Of a stretch of 64,000 bases of DNA, positions 7,780 to 17,332 are shown in pieces. Each line of letters opens with the position of its first letter. The first letter of the stretch is position 1. The stretch is from positions 5,615,595 to 5,679,594 of the forward strand of contig NZ_KB217478.1 in assembly GCF_000331305.1 (NCBI RefSeq), in the 5' to 3' direction. A model generated the notes under the pieces. It saw only the letters and a program-made list of their open reading frames with translations, was not told the DNA's origin and searched no databases. The translations under genes and the position numbers were made by a program. Origin of the DNA: Calothrix sp. PCC 7103. Its GTDB lineage: Bacteria; Cyanobacteriota; Cyanobacteriia; Cyanobacteriales; Nostocaceae.

Positions 7780-9043
7780 ATGAACATAGAAAGAGACAAC
7801 AGATTGGACGCATTAAAAGCAATAAGTATTATTTTTGTCTTAATTTGGCACTTACGCCCTATTAGCTTTTTTATCAATAACGATACGCATGTAATGATTG
7901 TGGTTATTGCTCGAATAGTTCGAGATTTGGAACTACAGATATCTTTATTAGCAGTTCCTCTATTTTTCCTGGTTTCCCTTTACTTATTTTTTATCAAAAA
8001 GCCAGATAAAAAATATCTAAATATTAGATTAATTAAGCTTTTTAAATTATTCACATTCTGGTCTACATTTCATAATATTTTTGTGTTTGCCATCACCAGA
8101 GAAGTTCCTGATTTTTCTTGGGATATTATTACAGGCTTAAAGCCCAGCTTACCCTTTGCTGGCGATTCTGTATTTTATTTTTTATTTTTTATTTAATTTA
8201 ATGGTATTAACTATAATTAGCTTTTTGTTTTTTCAAATTCATTCAAAAAAAATTATTAAATTATTATCGTCTGTAACTATTATATTTTATTTGTTGTACT
8301 TTGAGACTGTTAGTATAGCGAATTCTAGTATTCCCTATCATTGGCTATCAAATTTTATTGTTTATATCCCAATAGCTTTTTACGTTGCTAATTACTCACT
8401 CCCGGTTCGCTCATTTTTTTTTGGAGTTCGAGAAATTGCCGAAAAGCAGGCAATCTATGTGCCGTAATGGTTTTAGCGATTTCCCTAAATTTACCTTGAA
8501 CTACCACCCTGCTATAAAAACTCTATTTTTATGTGATTTCATCAAGTTAGGGTTAGAGTATATTTGAATCATAGGCTGGAACCCTTATTAAATCGTTCGG
8601 CTTTTTTCTAACTCAATTTCAAATGGGCGAACCGTGAGTACTCAGATAAAGTATTAAAATTTAGATTCTATTATTTAGTGGCATACATTTTATTTTCACT
8701 TCATGATATATATTTACGTAGCTATGGTTATAACCAAAGTATTTATGGAAGAATTTCGATAGTATGCGGCGCCTTAACTTTGTTCTGCTATGTTTACACT
8801 CTCAAAATTCCAGAAAATTGGTACGTACAAAAATTATCTCAATACTCACTGGGATTATTTGCAATACATAAATATTGGCAATCTTTGCTATTTTTCTTAG
8901 TTCAACATTATCAAATAAGTTTACTTCCAAGTCTAGTTCCTTTAAATATAATGTTTCCTTTAATGGGCGCCTTGGTTGTCTCGTTAACTATAGTATCTAT
9001 TTATTTGTTAAAGTCAACTAGTTTGAAGCAGTTTATAGGTTAG
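7780..9043 (+). pseudogene. Acyltransferase family 3 membrane protein, frameshifted and split by a MITE
   Basis: Three pieces make one acyltransferase-3 protein of about 338 aa. The N-terminal part (7780-8196) begins NRLDALKAISIIFVLIWHL, the family's first helix with the conserved Arg, Asp and His. The reading frame shifts by one base inside a T-rich run at about 8170-8196; one T fewer would join GDSVFYFLF to NLMVLTIISF. The middle part runs to 8398, where a 240-bp element (8399-8638) interrupts it. Removing the element and one TACTCA copy joins NYS to DKVLKF exactly in frame with the C-terminal part ending at 9043. The family O-acylates sugars or membrane glycans. The gene is AT-rich compared with its neighbours, suggesting acquisition. 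Confidence 0.85.
8393..8644. mobile_element. 240-bp MITE with terminal inverted repeats and 6-bp TACTCA target duplication
   Basis: The element spans 8399-8638. The left end CTCCCGGTTCGCTCATTT and the reverse complement of the right end CTCACGGTTCGCCCATTT match at 16 of 18 positions, and weaker similarity continues inward to GCCGAA on both sides. TACTCA occurs immediately outside both ends (8393-8398 and 8639-8644). There is no transposase frame inside, so it is non-autonomous. Conceptual excision restores the host acyltransferase frame, which fixes the boundaries. Confidence 0.88.
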
Positions 9044-9066
9044 CACAGGCATAGAAAGCCTGTGCT
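9042..9066. terminator. Bidirectional hairpin between convergent genes
   Basis: AGCACAGGC and GCCTGTGCT pair with a 7-nt loop directly after the acyltransferase stop and just before the end of the converging outer-membrane gene. Confidence 0.6.
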
Positions 9067-9070
9067 ACAG

Positions 9071-11365
9071 TTAAAACTGGATTGGTAGTAATACACCGAC
9101 ACCAAATGTAGTTTCGTTGTCAGCGCGAACTCTGAGACTATCAAAAGGATTGGAACCGAGGCGATTTGTGAAGTATGCTTCTAATTCTAGACCGTTGATG
9201 ATATTACCTAAAAGCGAAGATGGATTCCAACGTAAACCTACTGTCCAAGGAATAATTGATTCACGCTGGTTGCTAATAAAAGCGTTACCGTTATTTTTGA
9301 GATTTATACCAACTTCGGCAATTGCATTTAAGTCTTTTGATAAAGGAACGGAACCCCCAAAGTTAAATCCTGCCATTTCCCATCCATCACGCTGTATAAA
9401 ACCTAAAGTTGGGGTTAACCAAACTGCACTTCCTCCCTGAAATTGGTAGTGCATGGGAGCAGAGATACTATAAACAAATAACTCTCCTTCTCTTTCATTA
9501 CTGAAAGCAAATCCACCTTTCTTTAAACCTAACTGCTTAAATCGGTTACGATTATTATTTACAAAGTTTGTTAAAACGTTATTCGAGCGTGCCATTGTGC
9601 CTGCCAAACTTAATGTAAATGGGTTGCCTGACTCTTGATGCATAAGACGAACTTTTGTGCTAAAGCCAAATTGCGACTCATCGACAGTACCGGGAATACC
9701 ACTTAAAAAAGAACCAATTTCTAAATCATCTAACAACCCGTAACGAATGTTGGGTAAAAGTCCTTGCCCACCGACTTGAAAAGTTGTTAATAATTGATTT
9801 TTGCGAACTGTACCACCATCTAAAAATCCAAATCCTGCATATGAAGAAGGTGCTGGTTGCTGTGTGGCGCCAAAATGGTCAGGATAGCTACGGTTGGCAT
9901 TTGTAACCCCTGGTAAATAATTAACGCCAAGTCCTATAGCGGTATATTCTCTGTCAGCGATTAAAGATAAGGCGCCTGTGTTACCTAAACTATTAGAAAC
10001 AAATAAGTCTGTAGAAAGTCGAGGATTAATCACATACCTTAAACCTGCATTATAAGCAATAGTTTTCGTTGCTAATCCAGTGTCTCGGTTGATGGTGTTG
10101 TTTCCGGAAAATGGCACAAAAGCATCACCCCAAATTATGAAGCGATTACTCAATTTATAACTGATACCAGATGCCAAACCAAATGTAGTTCCAAAACCTG
10201 AGTTAGAATTAGGAAGTTTGTTTAAATATAAAGCATTATCTTCTGGTAAAAAAGCAACCTTGGGAGAAAGGGTAAATTGCCACTGGTCGTTTGGTGTGAT
10301 TGTATAAGGCAGTTCTAGAGAAAAAACTGTTTGTTTATTGAGTCCTGCGACAGAAAGACCAGCATTATCACTAAATCTATATGGACGACCTCCACCTGCT
10401 CTTGAAAGTGCAACTACACCACTAAGAGCTTGTGTACCCTTGTGATTCTGCCAAATTCGTTGTTTTGCTTGCAGCGTAGTTTCTTGAAAAAAGTTAGTAG
10501 TACTTTCTTAATTAATTCGTTGAACACTAAATTTACCCTGACGAACAGGTCCGGAATTATCAATTGTTTGTACATCTAGAGTCAATTCTAAATTATCGTT
10601 AACACCCCAGCTAACACCAATAGTTGGTTGGTCTGTCAAACCATCTTTAGCTGCACTTCCAGTTTGGATAAAGCGACGGTTGCGGATAGTTGTTAAAATT
10701 TCACTGCCTCGTAGGTGTTCTGCTGTTGTTAAAACGGGGCGCCGACTTGGTATAATCGCAAGCTGAGTATTTACAATTGGCGCCGAATCTACCATTGAAT
10801 TTACTATTTTGAGTAAATGATTAGACTCAGCCAGCAATGTAACTTTATAAAATTGGTTATCTTGCTGCCAAATAATTTGCGAATCTGGTAGTTCCCTTTG
10901 TCCTTGACCTTTGAATAAATATCCCTGAAGATTATTAGCTATAGTTATTGGTTTGGCAATATTTTGAAATTGTTTAAATTCTTGCAAAGCTTCATCCGAG
11001 CTTGTATTGGCTACACTGAAACTACCAATCAAGCAACTATACTGCTGCTGTTCACAATCATAAATATAAACGGTTGAACGAGATTGAGAAGTGCTAAATA
11101 CTTCAACCGTATAATTTTTTGTATTATTGCTTAGTAATGTCCCGGTTGGTAAACGCATTCTCAAACCAGACGGTAAATTCTGTTTTATTTTTTCAATATG
11201 AGTAGCAAAAATGTCGGGATTTGAAGAAGAATTAGATGTAAGATTAGAAACATTTACAGTAGACTTAGGGTCTACTTGATTCAGGTAAGAATTATTTTGA
11301 GTGTGGTTTATTTCTGGAGCAGCAAAAGCTAACAAACTATAGGCAGCCAAATTTAACATCGACAT
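9071..11365 (-). pseudogene. Large secreted/outer-membrane beta-barrel protein interrupted by one in-frame TAA
   Basis: Two open segments, 10508-11365 and 9071-10507, are in the same frame and separated only by a TAA stop (complement of 10508-10510). I translated codon by codon across the stop from QRIN through ESTTNFFQET to LASGISYK and found no other stop, so the full product would be 764 aa. The N-terminus looks like a signal peptide (LNLAAYSLLAFAA). Residues 60-220 form an unrecognised soluble domain. The C-terminal 450 or so residues have alternating hydrophobic strands and a terminal Phe (LLPIQF) typical of outer-membrane barrels. A one-base change of TAA to CAA, GAA or AAA would restore it. 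Function unknown. Confidence 0.78.
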
Positions 11366-11742
11366 TAAATTAACCTCGCGTTATCTTGAATATTGCTTTA
11401 ACAACGTAACCAGATAGAATGCGCGACAAAAGCATATATTCTCGCTTTTAATATCAAGCGAGATTGAATAAAAAGTATTTACAGCTACTTTGAAAAGTAT
11501 GTTGATATACTCAAATGCTATCGGTACACCCTTAATAACTTAGAGTCTACTATTATTTCCTGTAATGGATTAATTTAATATGTATCAATGCGTGAAAATA
11601 AGTCTTTAAATTTACTCAATTGGAAGAAAAATATATATTTAATCAAATGATAGTTAAATTAATTTTGTATCAATTTGAGCTTGATATTTTGTGGGATGGG
11701 CGGGCATTCCTGCCCCCTCCACAAGAGAAATTTACAAGAAGC
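11366..11742. other. Intergenic spacer, AT-rich, with one CCACAAG-type hairpin
   Basis: A 377-bp spacer downstream of the exopolyphosphatase and upstream of the outer-membrane gene. Its only recognisable element is a dispersed hairpin at about 11690-11725 (GGGCGGGCATTCCTGCCCCC followed by TCCACAAG). The short frames through it look non-coding. Confidence 0.6.
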
Positions 11743-13392
11743 TTAACTAACTGTAACTACAGTTGGTTCCAAAATGGCGGAAACTTTGAGATTAAACTCT
11801 TGCTCAAACACTTCTTTGTTGTAATCTAAGCTCCAAAGTTCGAGCGCACAATCATCGCTAGGGTTTGATGGATGAATTCTTAACTTAAAAAGCTTTTCTT
11901 GTTGGTTGTAGTCGCAATGAACGCGCGATACTGCACCAATTTGTCTGCGGTCAAGGGCAGTTGCTAGACGCAATATAGCACTTAACTGCAAAACCATTAA
12001 ACGATGCTCTTTATTTACCAAAATGCGGTAGTTTTCATGCTTTTTCTTTGGTGGAGATTTTCGGTGATAGCGCGCTATATTGGCGATAATTTCAATTTCA
12101 GTTTCGCTATAACCCAGTAATTCGCTGTTGCGAACTAAGTAGTAAGAGTGTTTATGGTGGGCAGAATGGCTAACGTAGTGACCACAATTATGCAAAATTG
12201 CTGCTGACCAAAGTAGCTGACGTGTTCCGTTATCCCAGTTGTGTAAAATAGCTTTTGTTTGGTCGAATATACTTGTCGCAAAGTTTGCTACACGCTCGCT
12301 ATGAGACAAATTAACGTGATACTTCTTGGCTGTTTTGAGGACGCTACGTTGACGTACCGAACCTTGGTAGCGCAAACGGTCTTCTATTAAACCGTGAGTC
12401 AGCATCCAGTCAACAATTACACCTTCACGCAAGGAACGTTCACAAACAGTAATGGCTTCACACCCTAGCAGTGTCATTGCTTCCTGCAAAATAACTGCTC
12501 CTGCGAGTATAACTTCTGAACGCTTTTCTGGCATTCCCGGAACTGTTGCCCGCTCGACGTTGCTCATAGTTTGTAAACGAGTTACTAACTCACGTAAGTC
12601 TCGCAATGGAAACTGATAACCGTTTAGCGTTGAAGGAATAAAACCTAAATGTTCGCGCGCATGAATTGCTGCTAGTGTCTCGATAGTTCCCGCTGTCCCT
12701 ACTAAACGTGGAGACTCACCTAGTCGTAAGTCTGCTCGTACTTCTTCTACCGAACGTTCGAGCATTCCTCTTGAATATGCTTGGAGGTAGTCAAACTCTG
12801 CTCTAGAAATTGGGTCAGTGGTAATTAGTTCACTTGTTAAACGCACGGCGCCTATTTTTGTACTAGTAAGAACTCGTTCTTCGTGGCTATCACCCAAAAT
12901 AATCTCGGTAGAACCGCCACCAATATCGATTATCATGTGGGGCTGGTTGTTAAATTCCATTCCCGACAGCACACCCAAATAAATTCGTCGCGCTTCTTCA
13001 GTACCGGATATTAAATCAACCTCTAATCCTAACTCAGTTTCGATTTGGTGTAAAAAATCTCTACCGTTAGGCGCCTCACGTACAGCAGAAGTCGCCACAG
13101 CTATAATAGTTTCGGCGTTGAAGGTTTTCGCGACATCCTGAAACCTCCGCAGTGCAGCAATTGCCCGCTTCATAACTTCAGGCTTTAAATTACCTGTCTC
13201 TAAATCTCGGTCACCAAGTCGAACTGTTTCTTTTTCTCTAGCAATAATGCTAAATGCTGGTAATGTCGGTTCAATCCGTACAATTACCATGTGCAATGAA
13301 TTTGTTCCCAAATCAATTGCAGCAATTATCCGTTGTAGGTCAGTTGTTGTTAATCCAACTGAAAAGCTAGCCGACGTAACTGTATCCACCAT
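11743..13392 (-). CDS. ppx: Exopolyphosphatase, Ppx/GppA family with C-terminal HD domain
   Basis: The 549-aa protein opens with an ASKHA ATPase-fold phosphate loop (AIDLGTNSLHMV, about residues 25-36). It contains the family segments AVATSAVREAPNG, GTEEARRIYLG and MIIDIGGGSTEIILG, followed by an HD-type helical domain with AAILHNCGHYVSHSAHHKHSYYL (about 390-412). The length matches long bacterial Ppx enzymes. It removes terminal phosphates from polyphosphate, or the 5'-phosphate of pppGpp, in the cytoplasm. It is divergent from the UbiA gene, an arrangement I recall in other Nostocales. No Pho-box-like repeat was seen in its 200-bp upstream region. Confidence 0.93.
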   Translation of the reverse strand: MVDTVTSASFSVGLTTTDLQRIIAAIDLGTNSLHMVIVRIEPTLPAFSIIAREKETVRLGDRDLETGNLKPEVMKRAIAALRRFQDVAKTFNAETIIAVATSAVREAPNGRDFLHQIETELGLEVDLISGTEEARRIYLGVLSGMEFNNQPHMIIDIGGGSTEIILGDSHEERVLTSTKIGAVRLTSELITTDPISRAEFDYLQAYSRGMLERSVEEVRADLRLGESPRLVGTAGTIETLAAIHAREHLGFIPSTLNGYQFPLRDLRELVTRLQTMSNVERATVPGMPEKRSEVILAGAVILQEAMTLLGCEAITVCERSLREGVIVDWMLTHGLIEDRLRYQGSVRQRSVLKTAKKYHVNLSHSERVANFATSIFDQTKAILHNWDNGTRQLLWSAAILHNCGHYVSHSAHHKHSYYLVRNSELLGYSETEIEIIANIARYHRKSPPKKKHENYRILVNKEHRLMVLQLSAILRLATALDRRQIGAVSRVHCDYNQQEKLFKLRIHPSNPSDDCALELWSLDYNKEVFEQEFNLKVSAILEPTVVTVS

Positions 13393-13591
13393 TTTTAGTT
13401 ATCTCTATGAACGAACCGCAAGCTTTAAACCAACAAAATATGACATCCACTTAGCTGCTTACCATCAACACAACAAATTAAATGTATTTAAAAGGTCATT
13501 GCTGATGAATCATCTTAATCAATAGCAAAAAAAGTTATCCTATAAATGTGAAGATGTATTAAATATTGTTTGCAAATCATTTTTCCTGTTC

Positions 13592-14473
13592 ATGCTAAAG
13601 TCGCTCGAAAACCACCAAAACACGGCTATTGCCGTAATTCAGCTTTTGAGGTGGCACAAGCCCGAAGGAAGATTAATCTTAATGATTCCTGCCTTATGGG
13701 CTGTATTCCTAGCAGCAGCGGGAAAACCTCCATTACCTTTAGTTGGCATCATTGTGCTTGGCACCCTTGCTACTAGTGCTGCTGGTTGTGTAATTAATGA
13801 TTTATGGGATAGAAACATTGACCCAGAAGTTGAGCGCACTAAAAACCGTCCTCTAGCTTCACGCGAACTTTCTGTAAAAGTTGGTATCGCTGTTGCTATT
13901 ATTTCTTTTGTTTGTGCGGCAGGTCTGGCTTTTTATCTTAACCCGCTCTCATTTTGGTTATGTGTTGCTGCTGTTCCAGTTATTGTTCTTTACCCAGGCG
14001 CCAAAAGAGTATTTCCCGTTCCACAATTGGTACTATCCATTGCTTGGGGTTTTGCCGTTCTAATTAGCTGGAGCGCTGTTACAAAAAATATAATGCAGCC
14101 GACTTGGTTATTATGGGGCGCCACTGTACTATGGACTTTAGGGTTCGATACTGTATACGCGATGAGCGATAGAGAAGACGATAAACGCATTGGCGTAAAT
14201 TCTAGCGCTTTGTTTTTCGGCGCCTATGCCCCCATTGCAATTGGTCTTTTTTACATTGGTACTGTTGCTCTGCTTGGCTGGTTAGGTTTTGCTATTCACC
14301 TTCATATTGCTTTCTGGTTAAGTATTGCACTTGCTGCACTAGGCTGGGCTTGGCAATTAATGCGTCTAAAAGATGACAGCCTCACTAGTATAGCATATGC
14401 TGAAATGTTTAAGCAAAATGTTTGGATAGGATTTATTTTGCTTGCAGGCATGATAGCTGGTAATTTGTTATGA
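13592..14473 (+). CDS. ubiA: 4-hydroxybenzoate polyprenyltransferase, UbiA family
   Basis: The 293-aa protein has about nine membrane helices and the two Asp-rich UbiA motifs: NDLWDRNIDPEVERTKNRPL (about residues 68-87) and YAMSDREDDKRIG (about 189-201). These bind the prenyl diphosphate through magnesium. In cyanobacteria this enzyme attaches a solanesyl-type chain to 4-hydroxybenzoate in plastoquinone synthesis. The ATG at 13592 begins just before the conserved LLRWHKPEGRLILMIPALWAV helix. The crr6-like gene follows 17 bp downstream and is probably co-transcribed, so both products would serve thylakoid electron transport. Confidence 0.92.
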   Translation: MLKSLENHQNTAIAVIQLLRWHKPEGRLILMIPALWAVFLAAAGKPPLPLVGIIVLGTLATSAAGCVINDLWDRNIDPEVERTKNRPLASRELSVKVGIAVAIISFVCAAGLAFYLNPLSFWLCVAAVPVIVLYPGAKRVFPVPQLVLSIAWGFAVLISWSAVTKNIMQPTWLLWGATVLWTLGFDTVYAMSDREDDKRIGVNSSALFFGAYAPIAIGLFYIGTVALLGWLGFAIHLHIAFWLSIALAALGWAWQLMRLKDDSLTSIAYAEMFKQNVWIGFILLAGMIAGNLL

Positions 14474-14490
14474 AGAACGTGAGAAGGTAA

Positions 14491-14961
14491 ATGTCAACTA
14501 CAATTAAAGTAAATATTGACCAAATTAATACTTTGGACATTTCACCTGCTGTTGAGGTGATAGAACAAATAAGTTTAGGAAACGCAATTCTGTCAAACGA
14601 GCAGCAGCTAATTTTCAATATTGACTATCCAAGGGAAGACGGAGACCCACGCGAACTTTCAGAAATACCCGAAATTCGTTTATGGTTTGTTCGTTTAGAT
14701 ACACGTTATCCGTGGCTACCATTTTTTCTAAATTGGCAAGAAAAAGAATTTACTCGCTATGCGGCAATGTTAGTACCGCACCAATTCACAAAAGAAGGAA
14801 TACAATACAACCCAGAAGCGCTAGAAATATTCTTGATGAGCAAGATTTTTATTTTAACCGACTGGCTAAAAAAACAAGAAATACCGCACCAATCTAGACT
14901 TAAAGCAATGGCGCAGTTATTAGGATATGACCTAGAAGATGGTCTATTTTCAATGTTTTAA
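14491..14961 (+). CDS. CRR6-family NdhI maturation factor (DUF1817)
   Basis: The 156-aa soluble protein carries the family's conserved stretches FNIDYPREDGDPRELSEIPE (about residues 47-66), IRLWFVRLDTRYPWLPF and GIQYNPEALEIF. In chloroplasts and cyanobacteria CRR6 assists assembly of the NdhI subunit into the NDH-1 complex. It follows ubiA by 17 bp with GAGAAGG upstream of the ATG. Length is normal. A degenerate GTAGAGA repeat lies just beyond the stop. Confidence 0.88.
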   Translation: MSTTIKVNIDQINTLDISPAVEVIEQISLGNAILSNEQQLIFNIDYPREDGDPRELSEIPEIRLWFVRLDTRYPWLPFFLNWQEKEFTRYAAMLVPHQFTKEGIQYNPEALEIFLMSKIFILTDWLKKQEIPHQSRLKAMAQLLGYDLEDGLFSMF

Positions 14962-14964
14962 TCG

Positions 14965-15018
14965 ATGTAGAGATGCGTTCACGTAGTGTCCCGCAGGGAA
15001 TAAATCGCGTCTCTACAT
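14965..15018. repeat. Degenerate GTAGAGA dispersed repeat with internal insert
   Basis: GTAGAGATGCG on the left pairs with CGCGTCTCTAC on the right; the centre holds a GTAGTGTCCCGCAGGGAATAA-like insert containing a small CCCGCAGGG stem. It may serve as a bidirectional terminator between the convergent genes. Confidence 0.6.
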
Positions 15019-15021
15019 TAT

Positions 15022-15774
15022 TTAATTTATGCGACTTAAGGCACTATTAAAAGCATATTCAACAGCTTTTGATTCGCTTGGTAATAAAGCTTGCCAAATA
15101 CGATAATCATTTAAATTTAAGATTAGATTGGCCATATCATCAATTTTAACATGTCTGAGAATTTCGTGCTGCATGTACTCAAATTCAACAGAGTTTCCAC
15201 CTGCTTCTAATATAGATGTAGCAGCTTGAATAAATTTTTTCATAACCGCTTGCATATATTTTTCACCTGCGGTTTCGGTGAAAATTGGTGAGCTATGAAA
15301 TACTTGATACTCTCTATATAATAAATTAGAAATTTTTCTACCTTCAGTATTATCCCAGCCTATGGGCAATTGAACATCAAGATATTTACCTTCTTGATAG
15401 CGATACTCAAGGTACTGATTGATGTTGATTGTTTCTTGAACGAGTTTATCACCTGCTAAAAGTTGATAGAGCGGCTTTAGACTTACGTCAATTCCAGAGT
15501 CTGGGAATACATTTTCTTGACCATCTGGACATTCATATAACATGTACGTCCATATTCCAGGATGCTCGACTTCCGATTTATCTGCCTGATAGAAGGTAAC
15601 TGTACCATCTTCTTCACAATAATAATAAGCGTTATGAATATCATTAAGGCTACATCTACGTAATTTAATCCACTCCGTGATTTTTTTGAATATGCCAGTG
15701 ATATGAAGTGGTTGGCTGTCAACTTGGATGTATCGTTTTCCGGTAATAACAAAGCTATGTAATTTAATCGCCAT
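15022..15774 (-). CDS. Hypothetical protein, unknown family
   Basis: The 250-aa soluble protein has no signal peptide or membrane segment. The N-terminal half is beta-rich and rich in Tyr and Trp (ITGKRYIQVDSQ, NAYYYCEEDGTVTFYQADK, PGIWTYMLYECPDG). The C-terminal half is helical (QAVMKKFIQAATSILEAGG, DMANLILNLNDYRIW). The start at 15774 is supported by AAGGGG about 8 nt upstream. It stands alone at the edge of a 1.5-kb ORF-poor stretch. I do not recognise the family and propose no function. Confidence 0.7.
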   Translation of the reverse strand: MAIKLHSFVITGKRYIQVDSQPLHITGIFKKITEWIKLRRCSLNDIHNAYYYCEEDGTVTFYQADKSEVEHPGIWTYMLYECPDGQENVFPDSGIDVSLKPLYQLLAGDKLVQETININQYLEYRYQEGKYLDVQLPIGWDNTEGRKISNLLYREYQVFHSSPIFTETAGEKYMQAVMKKFIQAATSILEAGGNSVEFEYMQHEILRHVKIDDMANLILNLNDYRIWQALLPSESKAVEYAFNSALSRIN

Positions 15775-17332
15775 TATATTGTCCCCTTGAGAATATCAAA
15801 TCTATCAGTAGACGCACGCCAATCACTTTTAATTTGGTCAATCAGCTATTCAACCCATACATCTCCTTTTAGGAGTATTCCAGATTATCTAATTATCTAT
15901 CTAAAGATAGATGTCATTTAGATTCAATTTTAGTAGTCTGTCAATTGTTAAATGGTATACTTGACAAACTAGGGTTGAGAATAGAACCACAATGTTAATT
16001 TAGATAACAATGTGTAGAGACTGACTTTGTATTCGTCTCTAATTTCAGTCCTATATAGTGTTCCCAAACAGTTGCCGAAACTAACAGATTAATTAAAAAA
16101 ATTTCTATTTTTTTGGCTGATGCAGATGGAACCCTTACGGTATAAGCTTTTTAAACTCAATACCAGTGCCATGTTTTACAATTACTACTTATGTAAGTAA
16201 GCTAAACAGGCGCCTTAATGCTATAAAGAGTTAATATACATGAACTCTCTAACAGGAAAGAAACCTATGAAGCTGATAACAACTTGATGCACTAACCTCA
16301 GAACCAAAACCTTCGTTGAAAGATTAATATATTACTTAGCTCTACTCTGGCTTGTACAGAGGGGTAAGACCACTCATTTTAATTTTTTAGGTATTATAAA
16401 TTACAATCATTACAAACTTTCGATTTGCTATTGTAAAGTTACGCAACGCACTTGATTATGAGCATTAGAATATATTATGCTCAGTCAATTACCATACATA
16501 AAAGTTACTTTACTCGCAATCGAAGAATATTTGATACCCATATATAACTCTGTCAAAAAATAAATATAAACATACAGTTTCTATCCCTGAAAGTTTCTTT
16601 AATTTGTCAAATCACCCTAAGAACTTATTCGAGGCACCAGCATCAAATACAACTCGATATTCAATCAAATCTCGCCAACTAAGCTTTAATTAACCGAATT
16701 GAAAAACGCACTGTTAACTTAGTTTGTAACTTGATTAAAGAAAATTCAAGTACTCACAATATACTTTTTATTCAATATCAACAAATATCAGTCTTTAGGT
16801 ATAGACTTATGTTTACTGAAGGAGTTGTAGTTAGCTTTATTTCTCTTCAAAAAACTAAATCATATCATGTCCGGTTGATTACCCATAATTACCACGTCAC
16901 GTAGAGACGCGATTAATCGCGTCTCTACAATGATTTTATTATGGTTACGCTCCCGGACATGATATCAAATATTAAATCCAAAAAAAAATATTAAGAGAAG
17001 CCCACAAAATAATTGATCCAATGTTGTCATGCGCTCGTGTAGCGTAAGCGTAACGTAAAGCGTAGCTTTTCCCGTAGGGTAGCATCTTAAAGCAGAACTT
17101 GTGTACTTAAAGAGATTCTTCACTAGCCTACGGCAAATCCTCCGGATTACGTTCAGAATGACCGAAAAGCATTTTTTTTCGTGGAGTTCTCTAAACTGTT
17201 TGCTTAACTACAATAACCCAGTTTCTGGTTTTTAAAGAGATAAATATTTTAAATGACTAGAGGTTGTAAAGAAAAATATTAAATAATGTAATTTGTATCA
17301 AGGCAGACTAGTTTGCCTGCCTATAGAACTAA
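15775..17332. other. 1.56-kb ORF-poor, AT-rich region with repeats
   Basis: No frame of convincing coding character in either strand. Contents I can support are a 104-bp inverted-repeat element at 16862-16965 and, near 17030-17085, GCGTAAGCGTAACG-type short repeats. One GGCGCC site lies at 16209. The composition suggests decayed DNA or untranslated leaders; no known RNA family was recognised. Confidence 0.55.
16862..16965 (+). mobile_element. 104-bp palindromic MITE-like element, copy A
   Basis: Ends ATATCATGTCCGG / CCGGACATGATAT form 13-bp perfect terminal inverted repeats, and a GTAGAGAC hairpin (16901-16928) sits at the centre. The reverse complement of 57775-57878 is identical over all 104 bases. 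It has no coding capacity. Confidence 0.85.

Noticed and set aside
11620-11829. 69-codon frame 3' of exopolyphosphatase
   Set aside because: Spacer plus the antisense of the ppx end; no coding signals.
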